DNA of 64,000 nucleotides from Cellulomonas sp. NS3 (GTDB lineage Bacteria > Actinomycetota > Actinomycetes > Actinomycetales > Cellulomonadaceae). The DNA lies in the NCBI RefSeq assembly GCF_024757985.1, contig NZ_CP103289.1, positions 2,852,001 to 2,916,000 on the forward strand, read 5' to 3'. Position numbers and translations under genes: made by a program. Below, one piece after another: positions 9,928-18,712 of this stretch (position 1 is its first letter; every line of letters begins with the position of its first letter). The notes beneath the pieces were generated by a model, which saw only the letters and a list, made by a program, of their open reading frames with translations, made no database searches and was not told the origin of the DNA.

Positions 9928-10155
9928 GTGACTGGGACGACGACCGAACCGCTGACCGTAGCCGACCGCTGCGACCGCTGTGGCGCGCAGGCCTACGTCC
10001 GTGTGCTGCTTCCTGTGGGCGAGCTGCTCTTCTGCGCGCACCACTACCGGGCGCACGCGCCGAAGTTCGCCGATGTGGCGACCCACGTGCAGGACGAGAC
10101 CGACCGCCTTCTTGCCGAGCATGGAGCAGGTGCAGGAGCAGCAGCCGCGCGCTGA
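9928..10155 (+). CDS. DUF7455 small zinc-ribbon-like protein
   Basis: This small protein of 75 aa has a probable metal site made of CDRC near the N-terminus and CAHHYRAH about 25 residues later. The remainder is a short helix ending in an Ala-rich tail. I match it to the DUF7455 family from its length, the Cys/His pattern and its position: in Streptomyces an equivalent gene sits between the primary sigma gene and parE. I use the GTG at 9928 (VTGTTTEPLTVADRCDRC); the frame is open further upstream but the extra sequence looks non-coding. The function is unknown; DNA- or RNA-polymerase-related roles would be guesses. Confidence 0.8.
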   Translation: MTGTTTEPLTVADRCDRCGAQAYVRVLLPVGELLFCAHHYRAHAPKFADVATHVQDETDRLLAEHGAGAGAAAAR

Positions 10156-10165
10156 CCTCGACCCT

Positions 10166-10206
10166 CGAGAGGGCGCCGTCCGGGACACCCCGGCGGCGCC
10201 CTCTCG
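10166..10206 (+). terminator. Strong hairpin terminator after the DUF7455 gene
   Basis: The 13-bp arms CGAGAGGGCGCCG (10166-10178) and CGGCGCCCTCTCG (10194-10206) enclose a 15-nt loop, 10 bp after the stop codon. The same arms recur after qcrB. Confidence 0.85.
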
Positions 10207-10394
10207 TCGTTCCTGCCCGGCTCCTGTCCCCCGGCACGCCACCGACCCGGGCGTGGTCGGTGCTCCGGGAGAGGGCGGCGGTGTCGGTTCCTGACCAGAC
10301 GGCGGTGACGTCGGGCCCTGGGCGCGACGGCGGCGATGTCGGTGGCCCGCGAGACGATCGCGCGGCAGGCAACCGTCGACGAGAGGCGCGACCG

Positions 10395-11291
10395 ATGACG
10401 ATCGTCGTGACGACCCCCACGGGACACGTCGGATCACGTGTCACCACGCTTCTGGCCCAGGCCGGTGAGCGCCCGAGAGTCCTCCTGCGCGACCGCACCC
10501 GGCTCGACGCCGGGCTCCGGGCGCTGTGCGACGTGGTCGAGCTCGATCTCGGCGACGCGGACGCCGTCGCACGCGCGAGCGCCGGCGCGGACGCGCTCTA
10601 CTGGGTCGACCCCCCGACGCCCGACGACGACCCCGTCGCAGGCCACGAGCGCATGGGCGCCTCGGCGGCCCACGCCGTGCGGACGAACGGCATCCCGCGC
10701 GTCGTGCTGCAGAGCAGCGTCGGGGCCGAGGCCCGGCACGGCTTCGGGGACATCGACGGCCTTGCGCGCACCGAGGAGATCCTCGACGCGACCGGCGCTC
10801 ACGTGACCCACCTGCGCTGCGGGTACTTCTTCACGAACCTGCTGATGGACGTCGAGCAGCTCCGGTCGGGGACCCTGACGACGACGCTGCCGACGGACCA
10901 GCGGATCCCGTGGGTCGACCCGCGCGACATCGGCGACGTCGCCGCAGCCCGGCTGCTCTCGACGGCGTGGACCGGACGCACCACACAGGGGGTGCACGGC
11001 CCGGCCGACCTGTCGTTCGAGGACGTCGCGCGCATCCTCACCGACGTCACGGGGCACACCGTCGTCGCGGCCCGGGTCACCGACGAGCAGGTCGCCGAGG
11101 AGCTCCGCGGGTTCGGCCTCACCGACGCGCAGGTCGACGCCGTCGTGGGGATGTCCCGCGGGCTGCGCGGCGACTTCACCCCGGAGGACAGCCGCTCCAC
11201 CCGCACGACGACGCCGACGACCCTCGCCTCCTGGGCGCACGAGCACCTCCGCCCGCTGCTGGAGCGCGAGCCGGGCACCGCTGCCGGGTGA
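10395..11291 (+). CDS. NmrA-like NAD(P)-binding atypical short-chain reductase
   Basis: This 298-aa Rossmann-fold protein of the NmrA/atypical-SDR group opens with MTIVVTTPTGHVGSRVTTLL, the glycine-rich nucleotide loop in the form TPTGHVG. Typical SDR catalytic Tyr-Lys pairing is not obvious, so it may be a redox sensor, or a reductase like quinone reductase QOR2. The start ATG at 10395 has a GAGAGG ribosome site 8-10 nt upstream. It is a single gene between the DUF7455 terminator and the terminator shared with rpoD, and nothing around it indicates a pathway. It appears to be an insertion in an otherwise conserved sigA-parE block. Confidence 0.8.
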   Translation: MTIVVTTPTGHVGSRVTTLLAQAGERPRVLLRDRTRLDAGLRALCDVVELDLGDADAVARASAGADALYWVDPPTPDDDPVAGHERMGASAAHAVRTNGIPRVVLQSSVGAEARHGFGDIDGLARTEEILDATGAHVTHLRCGYFFTNLLMDVEQLRSGTLTTTLPTDQRIPWVDPRDIGDVAAARLLSTAWTGRTTQGVHGPADLSFEDVARILTDVTGHTVVAARVTDEQVAEELRGFGLTDAQVDAVVGMSRGLRGDFTPEDSRSTRTTTPTTLASWAHEHLRPLLEREPGTAAG

Positions 11292-11349
11292 CCGAGGGCG
11301 GCCGCGCCGCGCGCCGGGCCACGAGCCTCCGCGCCGCGGGCCGGGCAGC

Positions 11350-11383
11350 ACGAAGGCCCGGTGCACGTGCACCGGGCCTTCGT
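11350..11383. terminator. Bidirectional terminator between the NmrA-like gene and rpoD
   Basis: A perfect inverted repeat with 17-bp arms (centre between 11366 and 11367, arm start ACGAAGGCCCGG) lies 58 bp after the NmrA-like stop and 22 bp after the rpoD stop on the other strand. Confidence 0.88.
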
Positions 11384-11404
11384 CGTGCCTGCTGAGGGGA
11401 GGAC

Positions 11405-12955
11405 TCAGTCGAGGTAGTCGCGCAGCACCTGCGAGCGCGACGGGTGACGCAGCTTCGACATCGTCTTGGACTCGATCTGCCGGATCCGCTCGCGCGTGAC
11501 CCCGTAGACCTTGCCGATCTCGTCGAGCGTCTTCGGCTGGCCGTCGGTCAGGCCGAAGCGCATCGAGACGACGCCGGCCTCGCGCTCGGAGAGCGTGTCG
11601 AGGACCTGGTGCAGCTGCTCCTGCAGGAGCGTGAAGCTGACCGCGTCGGCCGGGACGACCGCCTCGGAGTCCTCGATGAGGTCACCGAACTCGCTGTCAC
11701 CGTCCTCACCGAGCGGCGTGTGCAGCGAGATGGGCTCGCGGCCGTACTTCTGGACCTCGACGACCTTCTCGGGCGTCATGTCGAGCTCCTTGGCGAGCTC
11801 CTCCGGCGTGGGCTCGCGGCCCAGGTCCTGGAGCATCTGCCGCTGGACGCGGGCGAGCTTGTTGATGACCTCGACCATGTGCACGGGGATGCGGATCGTG
11901 CGGGCCTGGTCGGCCATCGCGCGGGTGATGGCCTGGCGGATCCACCACGTCGCGTACGTCGAGAACTTGTAGCCCTTGGTGTAGTCGAACTTCTCGACCG
12001 CACGGATGAGGCCCAGGTTGCCCTCCTGGATCAGGTCCAGGAAGAGCATGCCGCGACCCGTGTACCGCTTGGCGAGCGAGACCACGAGGCGCAGGTTGGC
12101 CTCGAGCAGGTGGTTCTTGGCACGGCGGCCGTCGGACGCGATCCACTCGAGCTCGCGCCGCAGCTTGGGCTCCATGGTGACGCCCGCGTTGAGACGCTCC
12201 TCCGCGAACAGGCCGGCCTCGATCCGCTTGGCGAGCTCGACCTCCTGCTCGGCGTTCAGCAGCGCGACCTTGCCGATCTGCTTGAGGTAGTCCTTGACCG
12301 GGTCGGCCGTGGCGCCGGCGGTGACGACCTGCTGCGCAGGGGCGTCGTCGTCGTCGGCGTCGGAGTAGACGAAGCCGACGCTCTCCTCGGTCGTCTCGTC
12401 GGCGGCGGCAGCGGGCTTCGCCGGCTTCTCGGCGTCCTCCTCGAGCTCGCCGGCGACGGCCTCGACCTCGGCGACGGCAGGCTCGACGTCCTCGAGCTCG
12501 ACGTCCTCGAGCTCGACCTCGTCCTCGGCGACCTCGCCGTCGGGCGTGGCGGTCTTCGGGGCGGCGACCTTGGCGGAGGCGACCTTGGCGCCGGCGGCCG
12601 CCTTGGCGGCGGACGGCGCCTTGGGAGCGGCCTTGGCGCGGGCGGGCTTGCGAGCGGCGGGGGCCTCGGCGGAACCGTCGGCGACGACGGCCTTGGCGGC
12701 GGGGCGCGTCTTCGCGCTCGTGGCAGCGACGGCGCGCGCCGCGGGGACGGGCTCCTCGACGGCGATCCCGGCGGTCGCGAGACCGCGGACGACGGCCTTG
12801 AGACGCTTGGCGTCCTGGACCTGGGCCTGCTCGCAGGCCGTGCGCAGGGCGACCGCGTCGACGCTTCCGTGGGTCCGGCCACGACGGACGAGCTCCTGCA
12901 TGGCGGGATGCTCGAACTCACGCGGGAGTGCGGGGTGCGAAGGCTGGAGCGACAC
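11405..12955 (-). CDS. rpoD: RNA polymerase primary sigma factor (SigA/HrdB/RpoD)
   Basis: This is the 516-aa housekeeping sigma-70. Region 1.2 ([20 protein letters not shown]), region 2 ([20 protein letters not shown]), region 3, and a region 4 helix-turn-helix ([20 protein letters not shown]) are all intact. The first 200 residues form a lysine/alanine- then acid-rich extension typical of actinobacterial primary sigmas; it includes an ELEDV repeat coded by two exact 15-bp units (12482-12511). The start is the GTG at 12955, preceded by an AAAGG ribosome site 6-7 nt upstream. The gene sits alone, with its own promoter at 13008-13013 and a strong terminator. Confidence 0.97.
   Translation of the reverse strand: MSLQPSHPALPREFEHPAMQELVRRGRTHGSVDAVALRTACEQAQVQDAKRLKAVVRGLATAGIAVEEPVPAARAVAATSAKTRPAAKAVVADGSAEAPAARKPARAKAAPKAPSAAKAAAGAKVASAKVAAPKTATPDGEVAEDEVELEDVELEDVEPAVAEVEAVAGELEEDAEKPAKPAAAADETTEESVGFVYSDADDDDAPAQQVVTAGATADPVKDYLKQIGKVALLNAEQEVELAKRIEAGLFAEERLNAGVTMEPKLRRELEWIASDGRRAKNHLLEANLRLVVSLAKRYTGRGMLFLDLIQEGNLGLIRAVEKFDYTKGYKFSTYATWWIRQAITRAMADQARTIRIPVHMVEVINKLARVQRQMLQDLGREPTPEELAKELDMTPEKVVEVQKYGREPISLHTPLGEDGDSEFGDLIEDSEAVVPADAVSFTLLQEQLHQVLDTLSEREAGVVSMRFGLTDGQPKTLDEIGKVYGVTRERIRQIESKTMSKLRHPSRSQVLRDYLD
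12482..12511 (-). repeat. Two exact 15-bp tandem units inside rpoD
   Basis: CTCGACGTCCTCGAG (plus-strand reading) occurs twice head to tail. It keeps frame and encodes the acidic ELEDV repeat in the variable sigma N-terminus. Confidence 0.8.
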
Positions 12956-13007
12956 AAACGACCTTTCGGCAGCGAGAGACCCGGATCAGATCGGCGGGTG
13001 CTCCCAT

Positions 13008-13013
13008 ATTGTA
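13008..13013 (-). promoter_or_regulatory. rpoD promoter -10 element
   Basis: TACAAT on the minus strand is a near-consensus -10 hexamer in an AT-rich pocket. It predicts a start near 13001 and a leader of roughly 45 nt with a ribosome site. The -35 region reads CCGCTG and is poor. Confidence 0.6.
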
Positions 13014-13354
13014 CCGGCCGCACCTCGGCACAGCGGGCCGAGAGGGCCGTTCGGGTCAGCGTGGGCGGGGTCCCGGCGCAGACGGCGCGAGGACGCGACG
13101 CTCGAGGATCGCGCGCGGACCCGGTGCCCGCCGCTCTCTCGAGACTGACGACGATCACAACGTGCGGGTGCGAGGAAAGATTCCCGCTCGCGGGCCGACG
13201 CGGCCGGCGCGGGACCTCGCGGTCACCACCACGCCCGCACGGGCTCAGGGCCGCGCGGATCCCGTCTGGTCGGTCGCAGCAGCTCTCGCGCCGGGTCAGC
13301 GAGGTGCGCGTGGTTCCCGGACGCCCGCCGAGGCGTGCCCGGCGGACGGAGCGG
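13014..13354. other. Intergenic region between rpoD and the universal stress gene
   Basis: About 340 bp upstream of rpoD and downstream of the usp gene on the same strand. Apart from the rpoD promoter, I see G+C-rich inverted repeats near 13310-13350 that may end usp transcription. I recognise no RNA gene and no credible reading frame. Confidence 0.5.
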
Positions 13355-13753
13355 TCAGCTCGCGGCGGGCTTGACCGCGAGCACGGGGCACGGGGAGTCG
13401 AGCAGGATGCGCTGTGCGTTCGCGCCGAGGATGAGCTTGCCGACGGGGCTGCGACGACGCAGGCCGATGACGATGAGCCCGGCCCCGACCTCCTCGGCGG
13501 TGCCGATGAGGTCCTCCGCGACGTCCCGCCCGCGGGCCAGCACGCGGACGTCGTGCTCGATGCCGCGTGAGCTCAGCTCGGACCGGACCGCGTCGAGCGC
13601 CGCCTGGGTCTCCTGACGGTGCTCGTCGGTCTCGTCGCCGCGCTCGCTCACGACCACGACGAGCGACTCGCCGCGCCGCTCGGCCTCGCCCGACGCCGTC
13701 TCGAGCGCCGCACGCCCCTCAGGGGTTGCCAGGTACCCGACCACGATGCCCAT
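13355..13753 (-). CDS. Universal stress protein (UspA family)
   Basis: This single-domain Usp of 132 aa has the alpha/beta nucleotide-binding fold. It starts MGIVVGYLATPEGRAAL and ends with the family's C-terminal block, which includes SPVGKLILGANAQRILLDS and CPVLAVKP. The glycine-rich loop suggests ATP binding, although the usual G-(S/T) is G-A here. The start is the ATG at 13753 with GGAGGA six nt upstream; a longer frame upstream is not coding. It is transcribed toward rpoD but not obviously in an operon with it. The specific stress cannot be read from sequence. Confidence 0.9.
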   Translation of the reverse strand: MGIVVGYLATPEGRAALETASGEAERRGESLVVVVSERGDETDEHRQETQAALDAVRSELSSRGIEHDVRVLARGRDVAEDLIGTAEEVGAGLIVIGLRRRSPVGKLILGANAQRILLDSPCPVLAVKPAAS

Positions 13754-13849
13754 CGGTCCTCCGCTCTCGACGCACTGACGTCCTGCCCCTGCCGTGACGC
13801 TACCGGAGCGCAGGCCCCGCGACGAACGCACGCCGGACGACGGGCCTGG

Positions 13850-14977
13850 TCAACCGGCGCGTCGGACCCAGCCCGGGGGCATCGCGACGGCGAGCGTCCG
13901 GTCCAGGATCCGCGCCAGCCGGTGGTCCGGATCCTCCTCGAGGGCGCGCTCGAGGAGCAGCCCCGCGCGCGCACCGTCCGCCTGCCACCAGGCGAGCAGG
14001 GCCAGCAGGGTGCACGCGGGCGCCTGCGCGCGGCGCCGACCGTGGCCGACGACGCGCTCGAGCACCGTCACGTGCGCGGCGGTGAGCGCCCGCGGTGGGA
14101 CGACGCCCCGTCGCTGGTCGACGATCCCGGCGACCGCCTCGGCGACGAGCGCGTCGGTCGCACCGGGCGCCTCGCGCAGCGACCGCTCGGGGAGGTCCGG
14201 CGGGCCGGGCACCATGCTGACGAGCACCGCGTCGCGCACGCGGGTGTCGGCGAGCGCGACATCGAGGCGGCCGAGCGCCGGCGCCCGCCCGCACGGCGCC
14301 CCCGCGAGCGCCGCGGCGACCTCGTCCCGCCACGCCGCGAGCGACGCGAGGCGCCACGCGGTGAGGGCCGCCGGACCGTCCGCGAGCGCCCGGTCGTGGC
14401 GCCCGCGCCAGCGTGCCGCGACGCGTGCCACCGACCGGCGGGCGTCACCGCCCGCCGACGGGATGCGCGCGACGTCCGCCCGGCAGTCGGCCACGGCGGA
14501 CCCGGCGAGCACGAGTTGTGCCCCGACGGCGGTCGACTCGAGGTCGCGGAGCGCCCGGCCGCCGGGCGGGCAGCAGCCGGGGTCGTCGCAGTCGAGCGCC
14601 AGGTAGCCGTCGGCCGTCACCACCCAGACGGCGACGTCGGACAGGCCCGCGGCCGCGGCCTCCCGGAAGTGCTCCGCCGCGGCCCTCGCGACCGGCGGGC
14701 TGCCCGGCCCGCGCGGGTCGTGCGCCGTGTACAGGACGAGCACCGCGCGCTCGGCGCCGTCCGCGTCGAGGTGCGCGACGAGACCGCGCGCGACCTGCGG
14801 GCCGTGGACCACGTCCCCCAGGTCGGCGAGGTCGACGCGCGCGACCAGCCCGATCCGCCCCCGGGGTGGTCGCAGGCTGACCGCGACGGCGCTCTCGTGC
14901 GGCCGGAACCCGAGCTGGTGCGGAAGGTAGGCGAGCAGCTCCCGGGGCTCGCTGACCCGGATCGTGGTGGTGTCCAT
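13850..14977 (-). CDS. DUF4192 domain-containing protein
   Basis: The 375-aa protein matches DUF4192, a family found almost only in actinobacteria. It begins MDTTTIRVSEPRELLAYLPH and continues LGFRPHESAVAVSLR, the recognisable family opening. An internal Cys-rich segment (LDCDDPGCCPPGGR, about residues 130-145) is typical. There is no signal peptide or membrane helix. I take the ATG at 14977; a TTG four codons earlier is possible. In other actinobacteria this gene often lies near the primary sigma gene, as here. No biochemical function is established to my knowledge. Confidence 0.85.
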   Translation of the reverse strand: MDTTTIRVSEPRELLAYLPHQLGFRPHESAVAVSLRPPRGRIGLVARVDLADLGDVVHGPQVARGLVAHLDADGAERAVLVLYTAHDPRGPGSPPVARAAAEHFREAAAAGLSDVAVWVVTADGYLALDCDDPGCCPPGGRALRDLESTAVGAQLVLAGSAVADCRADVARIPSAGGDARRSVARVAARWRGRHDRALADGPAALTAWRLASLAAWRDEVAAALAGAPCGRAPALGRLDVALADTRVRDAVLVSMVPGPPDLPERSLREAPGATDALVAEAVAGIVDQRRGVVPPRALTAAHVTVLERVVGHGRRRAQAPACTLLALLAWWQADGARAGLLLERALEEDPDHRLARILDRTLAVAMPPGWVRRAG

Positions 14978-15102
14978 GCCCGTACCCAAGCGAGCACGCG
15001 CCCCTCGCCGGACGGCGGCCTCCGCACCCTGTGGACCGCCCCTCGACCCACGGACGCTGGGGTCGCCCGACCACCCGCGCCACGGTCCGGGAGGACGTTC
15101 GT

Positions 15103-15108
15103 TACGGT
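15103..15108 (+). promoter_or_regulatory. -10 element of the lipoprotein gene
   Basis: TACGGT lies 6 nt before the GTG at 15115, the leaderless spacing seen repeatedly in this window, and is used to choose that start. Confidence 0.4.
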
Positions 15109-15114
15109 GTGCGC

Positions 15115-15660
15115 GTGCGCCGCCCCTCCCCCCTCCGACGTGCCTGCACGGCGCTCGTGTCGACCGTCGTCGCCGTGAGCGCGCTCGGCGGGTGCACGGC
15201 GGACGCCGACCCGGCGCCCGACCCCACCGGCACGGCCACCGGCACCGCGAGCGTCGCCGCGTCGACCCCGACGCCGACCGAGCCGCTGCTGACCGCCGGT
15301 CCCGACACCTCGTCCGCGGTCGGTCGCCTCGTGGAGGGCTTCCCCACCGACCTCGTGACCGTGCCGGCCGATGCGGAGGTCCTCGTCTCGTCGGCCCGGC
15401 CGCCGGACGCCGCGGGCCTGCGGGAGATCAGCCTGAACCTCCGCAGCCCGCAGGACGCGGCCGCGCTGCTGGACGGGGTCCGGGCCACCGTGCTGGCCGC
15501 GGGCTTCTCCGAGACGGCGGGCACGGCTGCCGAGCCCGGCCTGGCGGCGCAGGCGGCGTTCAGCCGCAGCGAGGGCCAGGAGATCGTCATCGTGGGCGTC
15601 CTCGACCGTGACGGGGTGCGCACGCTCACCCTCGGCGGACGGGTGCGCACCGCCCCGTGA
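15115..15660 (+). CDS. Putative secreted lipoprotein
   Basis: The protein is about 181 aa. It has a lipoprotein signal: a basic N-terminus (VRRPSPLRRACTALVS), a hydrophobic core and the lipobox SALGGC. A Thr/Pro/Ala-rich linker follows, then a compact domain of about 130 aa with no motif I recognise (for example NLRSPQDAAALLDGVRATVL). It should be anchored on the outer face of the membrane. The start is either this GTG or the GTG two codons earlier. It lies 19 bp before the polyprenyl synthase gene, which has its own -10 element, so co-transcription is uncertain. Confidence 0.7.
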   Translation: MRRPSPLRRACTALVSTVVAVSALGGCTADADPAPDPTGTATGTASVAASTPTPTEPLLTAGPDTSSAVGRLVEGFPTDLVTVPADAEVLVSSARPPDAAGLREISLNLRSPQDAAALLDGVRATVLAAGFSETAGTAAEPGLAAQAAFSRSEGQEIVIVGVLDRDGVRTLTLGGRVRTAP

Positions 15661-15667
15661 GCGCACC

Positions 15668-15673
15668 TAGGCT
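15668..15673 (+). promoter_or_regulatory. -10 element of the polyprenyl synthase gene
   Basis: TAGGCT followed by 6 nt and then the GTG at 15680. It begins 8 bp after the lipoprotein stop codon. Confidence 0.5.
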
Positions 15674-15679
15674 GCCCGC

Positions 15680-16798
15680 GTGACCTCCTCCCCCTCACTC
15701 GTCGACGTCGAGGACGTCCGCCGCCGCGTCGACGCTGCGCTCCGCCTCCACGTCGAGGACCTCCGCCCGAGCCTCGCCGCCTCGAGCGCCGACGCGGACC
15801 GGCTCGCCGGTGCCGTGGAGCAGATGCTCAGCGGCGGCAAGCGGCTGCGCGCGGCCTTCTGCTACTGGTCCTGGCGTGCGCACGGCGGCGTCCCGGGGAC
15901 TGCGCGCGAGCAGGTCGTCGTGCAGGTCGGTGCGGCGCTCGAGCTGTTCCAGGCGGCCGCGCTCTTCCACGACGACGTCATGGACGACTCGGACACCCGC
16001 CGCGGGCTGCCCGCGGCGCACCGCACGTTCGCGGCGCTGCACGAGGACGCGGCCTGGTCGGGGGACGCCCGCCGCTTCGGCGAGTCGGCGGCGATCCTGC
16101 TCGGCGACCTCGCGCTCGTGCGCAGCGAGCACGTGTTCTCCCGCGCGCTCGACCCCGAGCCGGCGGAGCTGCGCTCGCGCGTGCGCGGCGTGTTCGACCT
16201 GATGCGCACCGAGGTCACCGTCGGCCAGTACCTCGACGTGCTGGCCCAGGCGCTCCCCTGGGGCGAGGACCCGCAGGCCGACGAGCACCGCGCGCGCGAG
16301 GTCATCCGGTCGAAGTCGGCGCGCTACAGCGTCGAGCACCCGATCGTGCTCGGGGCGGCGCTCGCGGAGGCCGACGACGACGCGCTGGCGGCGTGCCGGT
16401 CCCTCGGGCTCCCGCTGGGCGAGGCCTTCCAGCTCCGCGACGACCTGCTCGGGGTCTTCGGCGACCCCGCTGCGACGGGCAAGCCCGCCGGCGACGACCT
16501 GCGCGAGGGCAAGCGCACCGTCCTCGTCGCTCGCGCGATGGCCCGTGCGCTCGCCTCCGGGGACGACGGGACGGTCGCCCGGCTCCGGTCCGAGCTCGGG
16601 GTCCGGGACCTGTCCGAGGAGCGCGTCGCCGCGCTGGCCTCGGCGATCGCGCGCACGGGCGCGCCCGACGACGTCGAGCGGCTCATCGACGAGCTCGCGG
16701 GCGACGCCTTCGCAGCGCTCGACCGGCTCCCGCTGCACGAGCCCGGCCGGACCTACCTCGTGCGGCTCGCGCACGCGGCGGTCGACCGGCGCGCCTGA
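15680..16798 (+). CDS. Polyprenyl diphosphate synthase (IspA/IdsA type)
   Basis: This trans-isoprenyl diphosphate synthase of 372 aa adds isopentenyl diphosphate units to allylic diphosphates. The first Asp-rich motif is DDVMDDSD and the second is DDLLGVFGD; the GKRLRAAF segment and the QLRDD context are also standard. Chain length (geranylgeranyl or longer) cannot be set from sequence alone. Products could feed carotenoid, menaquinone or glycan-carrier synthesis. The location next to an Rv2175c-like gene and a PASTA kinase parallels M. tuberculosis idsA2 (Rv2173). The start GTG is 6 nt downstream of TAGGCT. Confidence 0.9.
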   Translation: MTSSPSLVDVEDVRRRVDAALRLHVEDLRPSLAASSADADRLAGAVEQMLSGGKRLRAAFCYWSWRAHGGVPGTAREQVVVQVGAALELFQAAALFHDDVMDDSDTRRGLPAAHRTFAALHEDAAWSGDARRFGESAAILLGDLALVRSEHVFSRALDPEPAELRSRVRGVFDLMRTEVTVGQYLDVLAQALPWGEDPQADEHRAREVIRSKSARYSVEHPIVLGAALAEADDDALAACRSLGLPLGEAFQLRDDLLGVFGDPAATGKPAGDDLREGKRTVLVARAMARALASGDDGTVARLRSELGVRDLSEERVAALASAIARTGAPDDVERLIDELAGDAFAALDRLPLHEPGRTYLVRLAHAAVDRRA

Positions 16799-16807
16799 GC
16801 ACGGCGG

Positions 16808-16844
16808 GCTCCCCCGCGCCCCGGACAGCGGGAGCGCGGGAGCC
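16808..16844. terminator. Imperfect hairpin between convergent polyprenyl synthase and Rv2175c-like genes
   Basis: GGCTCCC-CGCGC pairs with GCGCGGGAGCC across a short loop with one bulge, in the 51-bp gap between the two stop codons. Confidence 0.45.
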
Positions 16845-16849
16845 GGGGC

Positions 16850-17269
16850 TCAGAGCAGCGCCTGGGCCTGACGACGCACCGCGGTCTTGTGGCCCGTCCG
16901 CAGCGCCTCGATCGGCGTCGCACCGAGCGAGTCGTCGTGCGTGAAGAGCCAGGCGACGGCCTCCTCGTCGTCGAACCCCGCGTCGGACAGCAGCGTGAAC
17001 GTGCCCTGCAGGGCGGCCAGCACCGTCCACTCCGGGGCGTCGGGACCGGAGGCCTCGCGCGACGGCGCGGACGGGTTCGCGAGGTGGCTCGGGACGAGGA
17101 ACGCCTCCGGGACGGACAGGACACGCGGCTCGCCGCGGCGGACGGCGGCGAGCCGGCCCTCCTGCAGGAGCCGGCGGACCTTCCCCACGTCGAGCCCGAG
17201 GCGCTCCGCGACGTCGGGCAGCGGCAGCCAGGAACCGACGAGCTGGTCGAGTGGTGTGGATTCAGTCAC
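16850..17269 (-). CDS. Rv2175c-family DNA-binding protein
   Basis: This 139-aa regulator begins VTESTPLDQLVGSWLPLPDV and contains a MerR/excisionase-like winged helix at about residues 12-55 (LGLDVGKVRRLLQEGRLAAV). A C-terminal helical region ending GHKTAVRRQAQALL is typical of Rv2175c. In M. tuberculosis Rv2175c binds DNA, is phosphorylated by the neighbouring kinase PknL, and loses DNA binding when phosphorylated. The equivalent kinase is encoded 1.4 kb away here, so the same relationship is a reasonable inference; an N-terminal Thr-rich segment is available for phosphorylation. The start GTG is set by TACCCT 6 nt upstream. Confidence 0.88.
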   Translation of the reverse strand: MTESTPLDQLVGSWLPLPDVAERLGLDVGKVRRLLQEGRLAAVRRGEPRVLSVPEAFLVPSHLANPSAPSREASGPDAPEWTVLAALQGTFTLLSDAGFDDEEAVAWLFTHDDSLGATPIEALRTGHKTAVRRQAQALL

Positions 17270-17275
17270 CGCCAC

Positions 17276-17281
17276 AGGGTA
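17276..17281 (-). promoter_or_regulatory. -10 element of the Rv2175c-like gene
   Basis: TACCCT on the minus strand, then GTGGCG, then the GTG at 17269. The element argues against the upstream GTG at 17275 as the start. Confidence 0.5.
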
Positions 17282-17431
17282 CGCACCCCGGAGATCACCC
17301 GTATGCGCGGGAATGACAATGCCGTAATTCCGGCACGGCGCTTTCGCGGCCGCATTCCCTGCGTTACGTTCGCAGTCAAGTCACACGAGTCACACAGGCA
17401 CCATCCATCACATCTGCCACACGAGGTCGAC

Positions 17432-18664
17432 ATGACGCAGCACGCCACCGCCCCGTCCGCCGCGCCAGCTCCGCGCACGGCCGACGCGCGGCCCCGTCCG
17501 CAGCGCATCGACCCGCAGCTCGTGCGCCGGCTGGGGACCGGCACCGGCGCGACGCTCGTGCTGGCCGCCGCCGCGGTCGCCGCGTCGGCGAGCGCCGCGC
17601 ACGCCGACGAGCAGTACACCGTCCGCAGCGGCGACACCGTGAGCCACATCGCGACGCGCACCGGGACGACCGTCGCGGCGCTCGCCCGCGCGAACGCCCT
17701 CGCCGACGCCTCGCACATCCGCATCGGGCAGAAGCTCGTCATCCCGACCGGCGCCTCGGCGCCCGCGGCAGCCCCGGCGGCCGCCGCTGCCGCCCCTGCC
17801 CCGGCCGCGGCGACGCACACGGTCGCGCGCGGCGAGACGGTCTCGCACGTCGCGAAGCGCTACGGCACCACGGTGGCCGCGATCGTGAGCGCGAACGGTC
17901 TCGACGCCCGGGCGTTCGTCCGTGCCGGCCAGACGCTCGCCATCCCCGGCGCCGCCCGGTCCGCACCGGCCCCCGCCGCGCCCGCCGCCGCCCCCGCCGC
18001 GGCGGCGACGCACACCGTCGGGTCGGGCGAGACCGTCTCGAGCATCGCGAAGCGCTACGGCACCACGGTCCCGGCGATCGTGAGCGCGAACGGCCTCGAC
18101 AAGCGCGCGTTCATCCGCGTCGGGCAGAAGCTCGCCGTCCCCGGCGCCGCTGCGCCCGCGGCCGCGCCGGCCGCACAGCTCGTCGGGAACACCTTCGCGG
18201 GACGCACCTACGCGAGCCCGGTCGTGGCCGCCGCCAACGCGAACAAGGCGACGCTGCTGGCCGCGGGGGTCCCGTCGAAGGCCGAGATGCAGGCGAAGGT
18301 CGCCGCGACGGCGCGCTCGATGGGCGTCGACGCCGCGCTCGCGCAGGCCGTCGCCTTCCAGGAGTCGGGCTTCAACCACACGTCGGTGTCCCCCGCGAAC
18401 GCCATCGGCACCATGCAGGTCATCCCGTCCTCCGGTGAGTGGGCCTCGCAGCTCGTCGGGCGCAGGCTGGACCTGCTGAACCCGGACGACAACGTCGTGG
18501 CCGGCGTCGCGATCCTGCGTTCGCTCGTGCGGACGAGCCCGGACCTGCCGACCGCGATCGCCGGGTACTACCAGGGCGCCTCCTCCGTCCAGCGCAACGG
18601 CATGTACGCCGACACGCGGCGCTACGTCGCGAACGTGCAGACGCACATGACGCGCTTCCGCTGA
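17432..18664 (+). CDS. Secreted LysM-repeat lytic transglycosylase (SLT domain)
   Basis: This 410-aa exported cell-wall enzyme has a long basic N-region and a hydrophobic stretch (about 38-58). Three LysM peptidoglycan-binding modules (61-105, 128-172, 193-237) are joined by Ala/Pro linkers. A C-terminal SLT domain (about 285-405) carries the catalytic Glu311 in QESGFN and the GTMQVIPSSG motif. LysM 2 and 3 are almost identical in DNA, with a 195-bp period, so they duplicated recently. The start ATG at 17432 lies 8 nt after GAGGTC. It sits between the Rv2175c-like gene and the PASTA kinase, suggesting a shared link to cell-wall control. Confidence 0.9.
   Translation: MTQHATAPSAAPAPRTADARPRPQRIDPQLVRRLGTGTGATLVLAAAAVAASASAAHADEQYTVRSGDTVSHIATRTGTTVAALARANALADASHIRIGQKLVIPTGASAPAAAPAAAAAAPAPAAATHTVARGETVSHVAKRYGTTVAAIVSANGLDARAFVRAGQTLAIPGAARSAPAPAAPAAAPAAAATHTVGSGETVSSIAKRYGTTVPAIVSANGLDKRAFIRVGQKLAVPGAAAPAAAPAAQLVGNTFAGRTYASPVVAAANANKATLLAAGVPSKAEMQAKVAATARSMGVDAALAQAVAFQESGFNHTSVSPANAIGTMQVIPSSGEWASQLVGRRLDLLNPDDNVVAGVAILRSLVRTSPDLPTAIAGYYQGASSVQRNGMYADTRRYVANVQTHMTRFR
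17852..18120 (+). repeat. Recent 195-bp duplication of a LysM module
   Basis: GCGAAGCGCTACGGCACCAC occurs at 17852 and again at 18047, followed in both copies by GCGATCGTGAGCGCGAACGG. The spacing is a whole number of codons. Confidence 0.75.
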
Positions 18665-18666
18665 GG

Positions 18667-18692
18667 CGCGGCCTCCACGATGTGAGGCCGCG
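18667..18692 (+). terminator. Hairpin between the LysM gene and the PASTA kinase gene
   Basis: CGCGGCCTC and GAGGCCGCG pair across an 8-nt loop just after the LysM stop codon. It would separate that gene from the kinase promoter at 18700. Confidence 0.55.
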
Positions 18693-18699
18693 GCGACCG

Positions 18700-18705
18700 T
18701 AGACT
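18700..18705 (+). promoter_or_regulatory. -10 element of the PASTA kinase gene
   Basis: TAGACT lies 7 nt before the GTG at 18713. Confidence 0.5.
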
Positions 18706-18712
18706 CACCCGC

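Noticed and set aside
9764-10498. Extended parE start up to 10498
   Set aside because: The extra N-terminal sequence is Arg-rich noise crossing the DUF7455 gene; GHKL homology begins just after the GTG at 9763.
17282-17431. Possible c-di-AMP (ydaO-type) riboswitch upstream of the LysM gene
   Set aside because: Cell-wall hydrolase genes in actinobacteria often have one, but I could not find the conserved core segments in these 150 bp.
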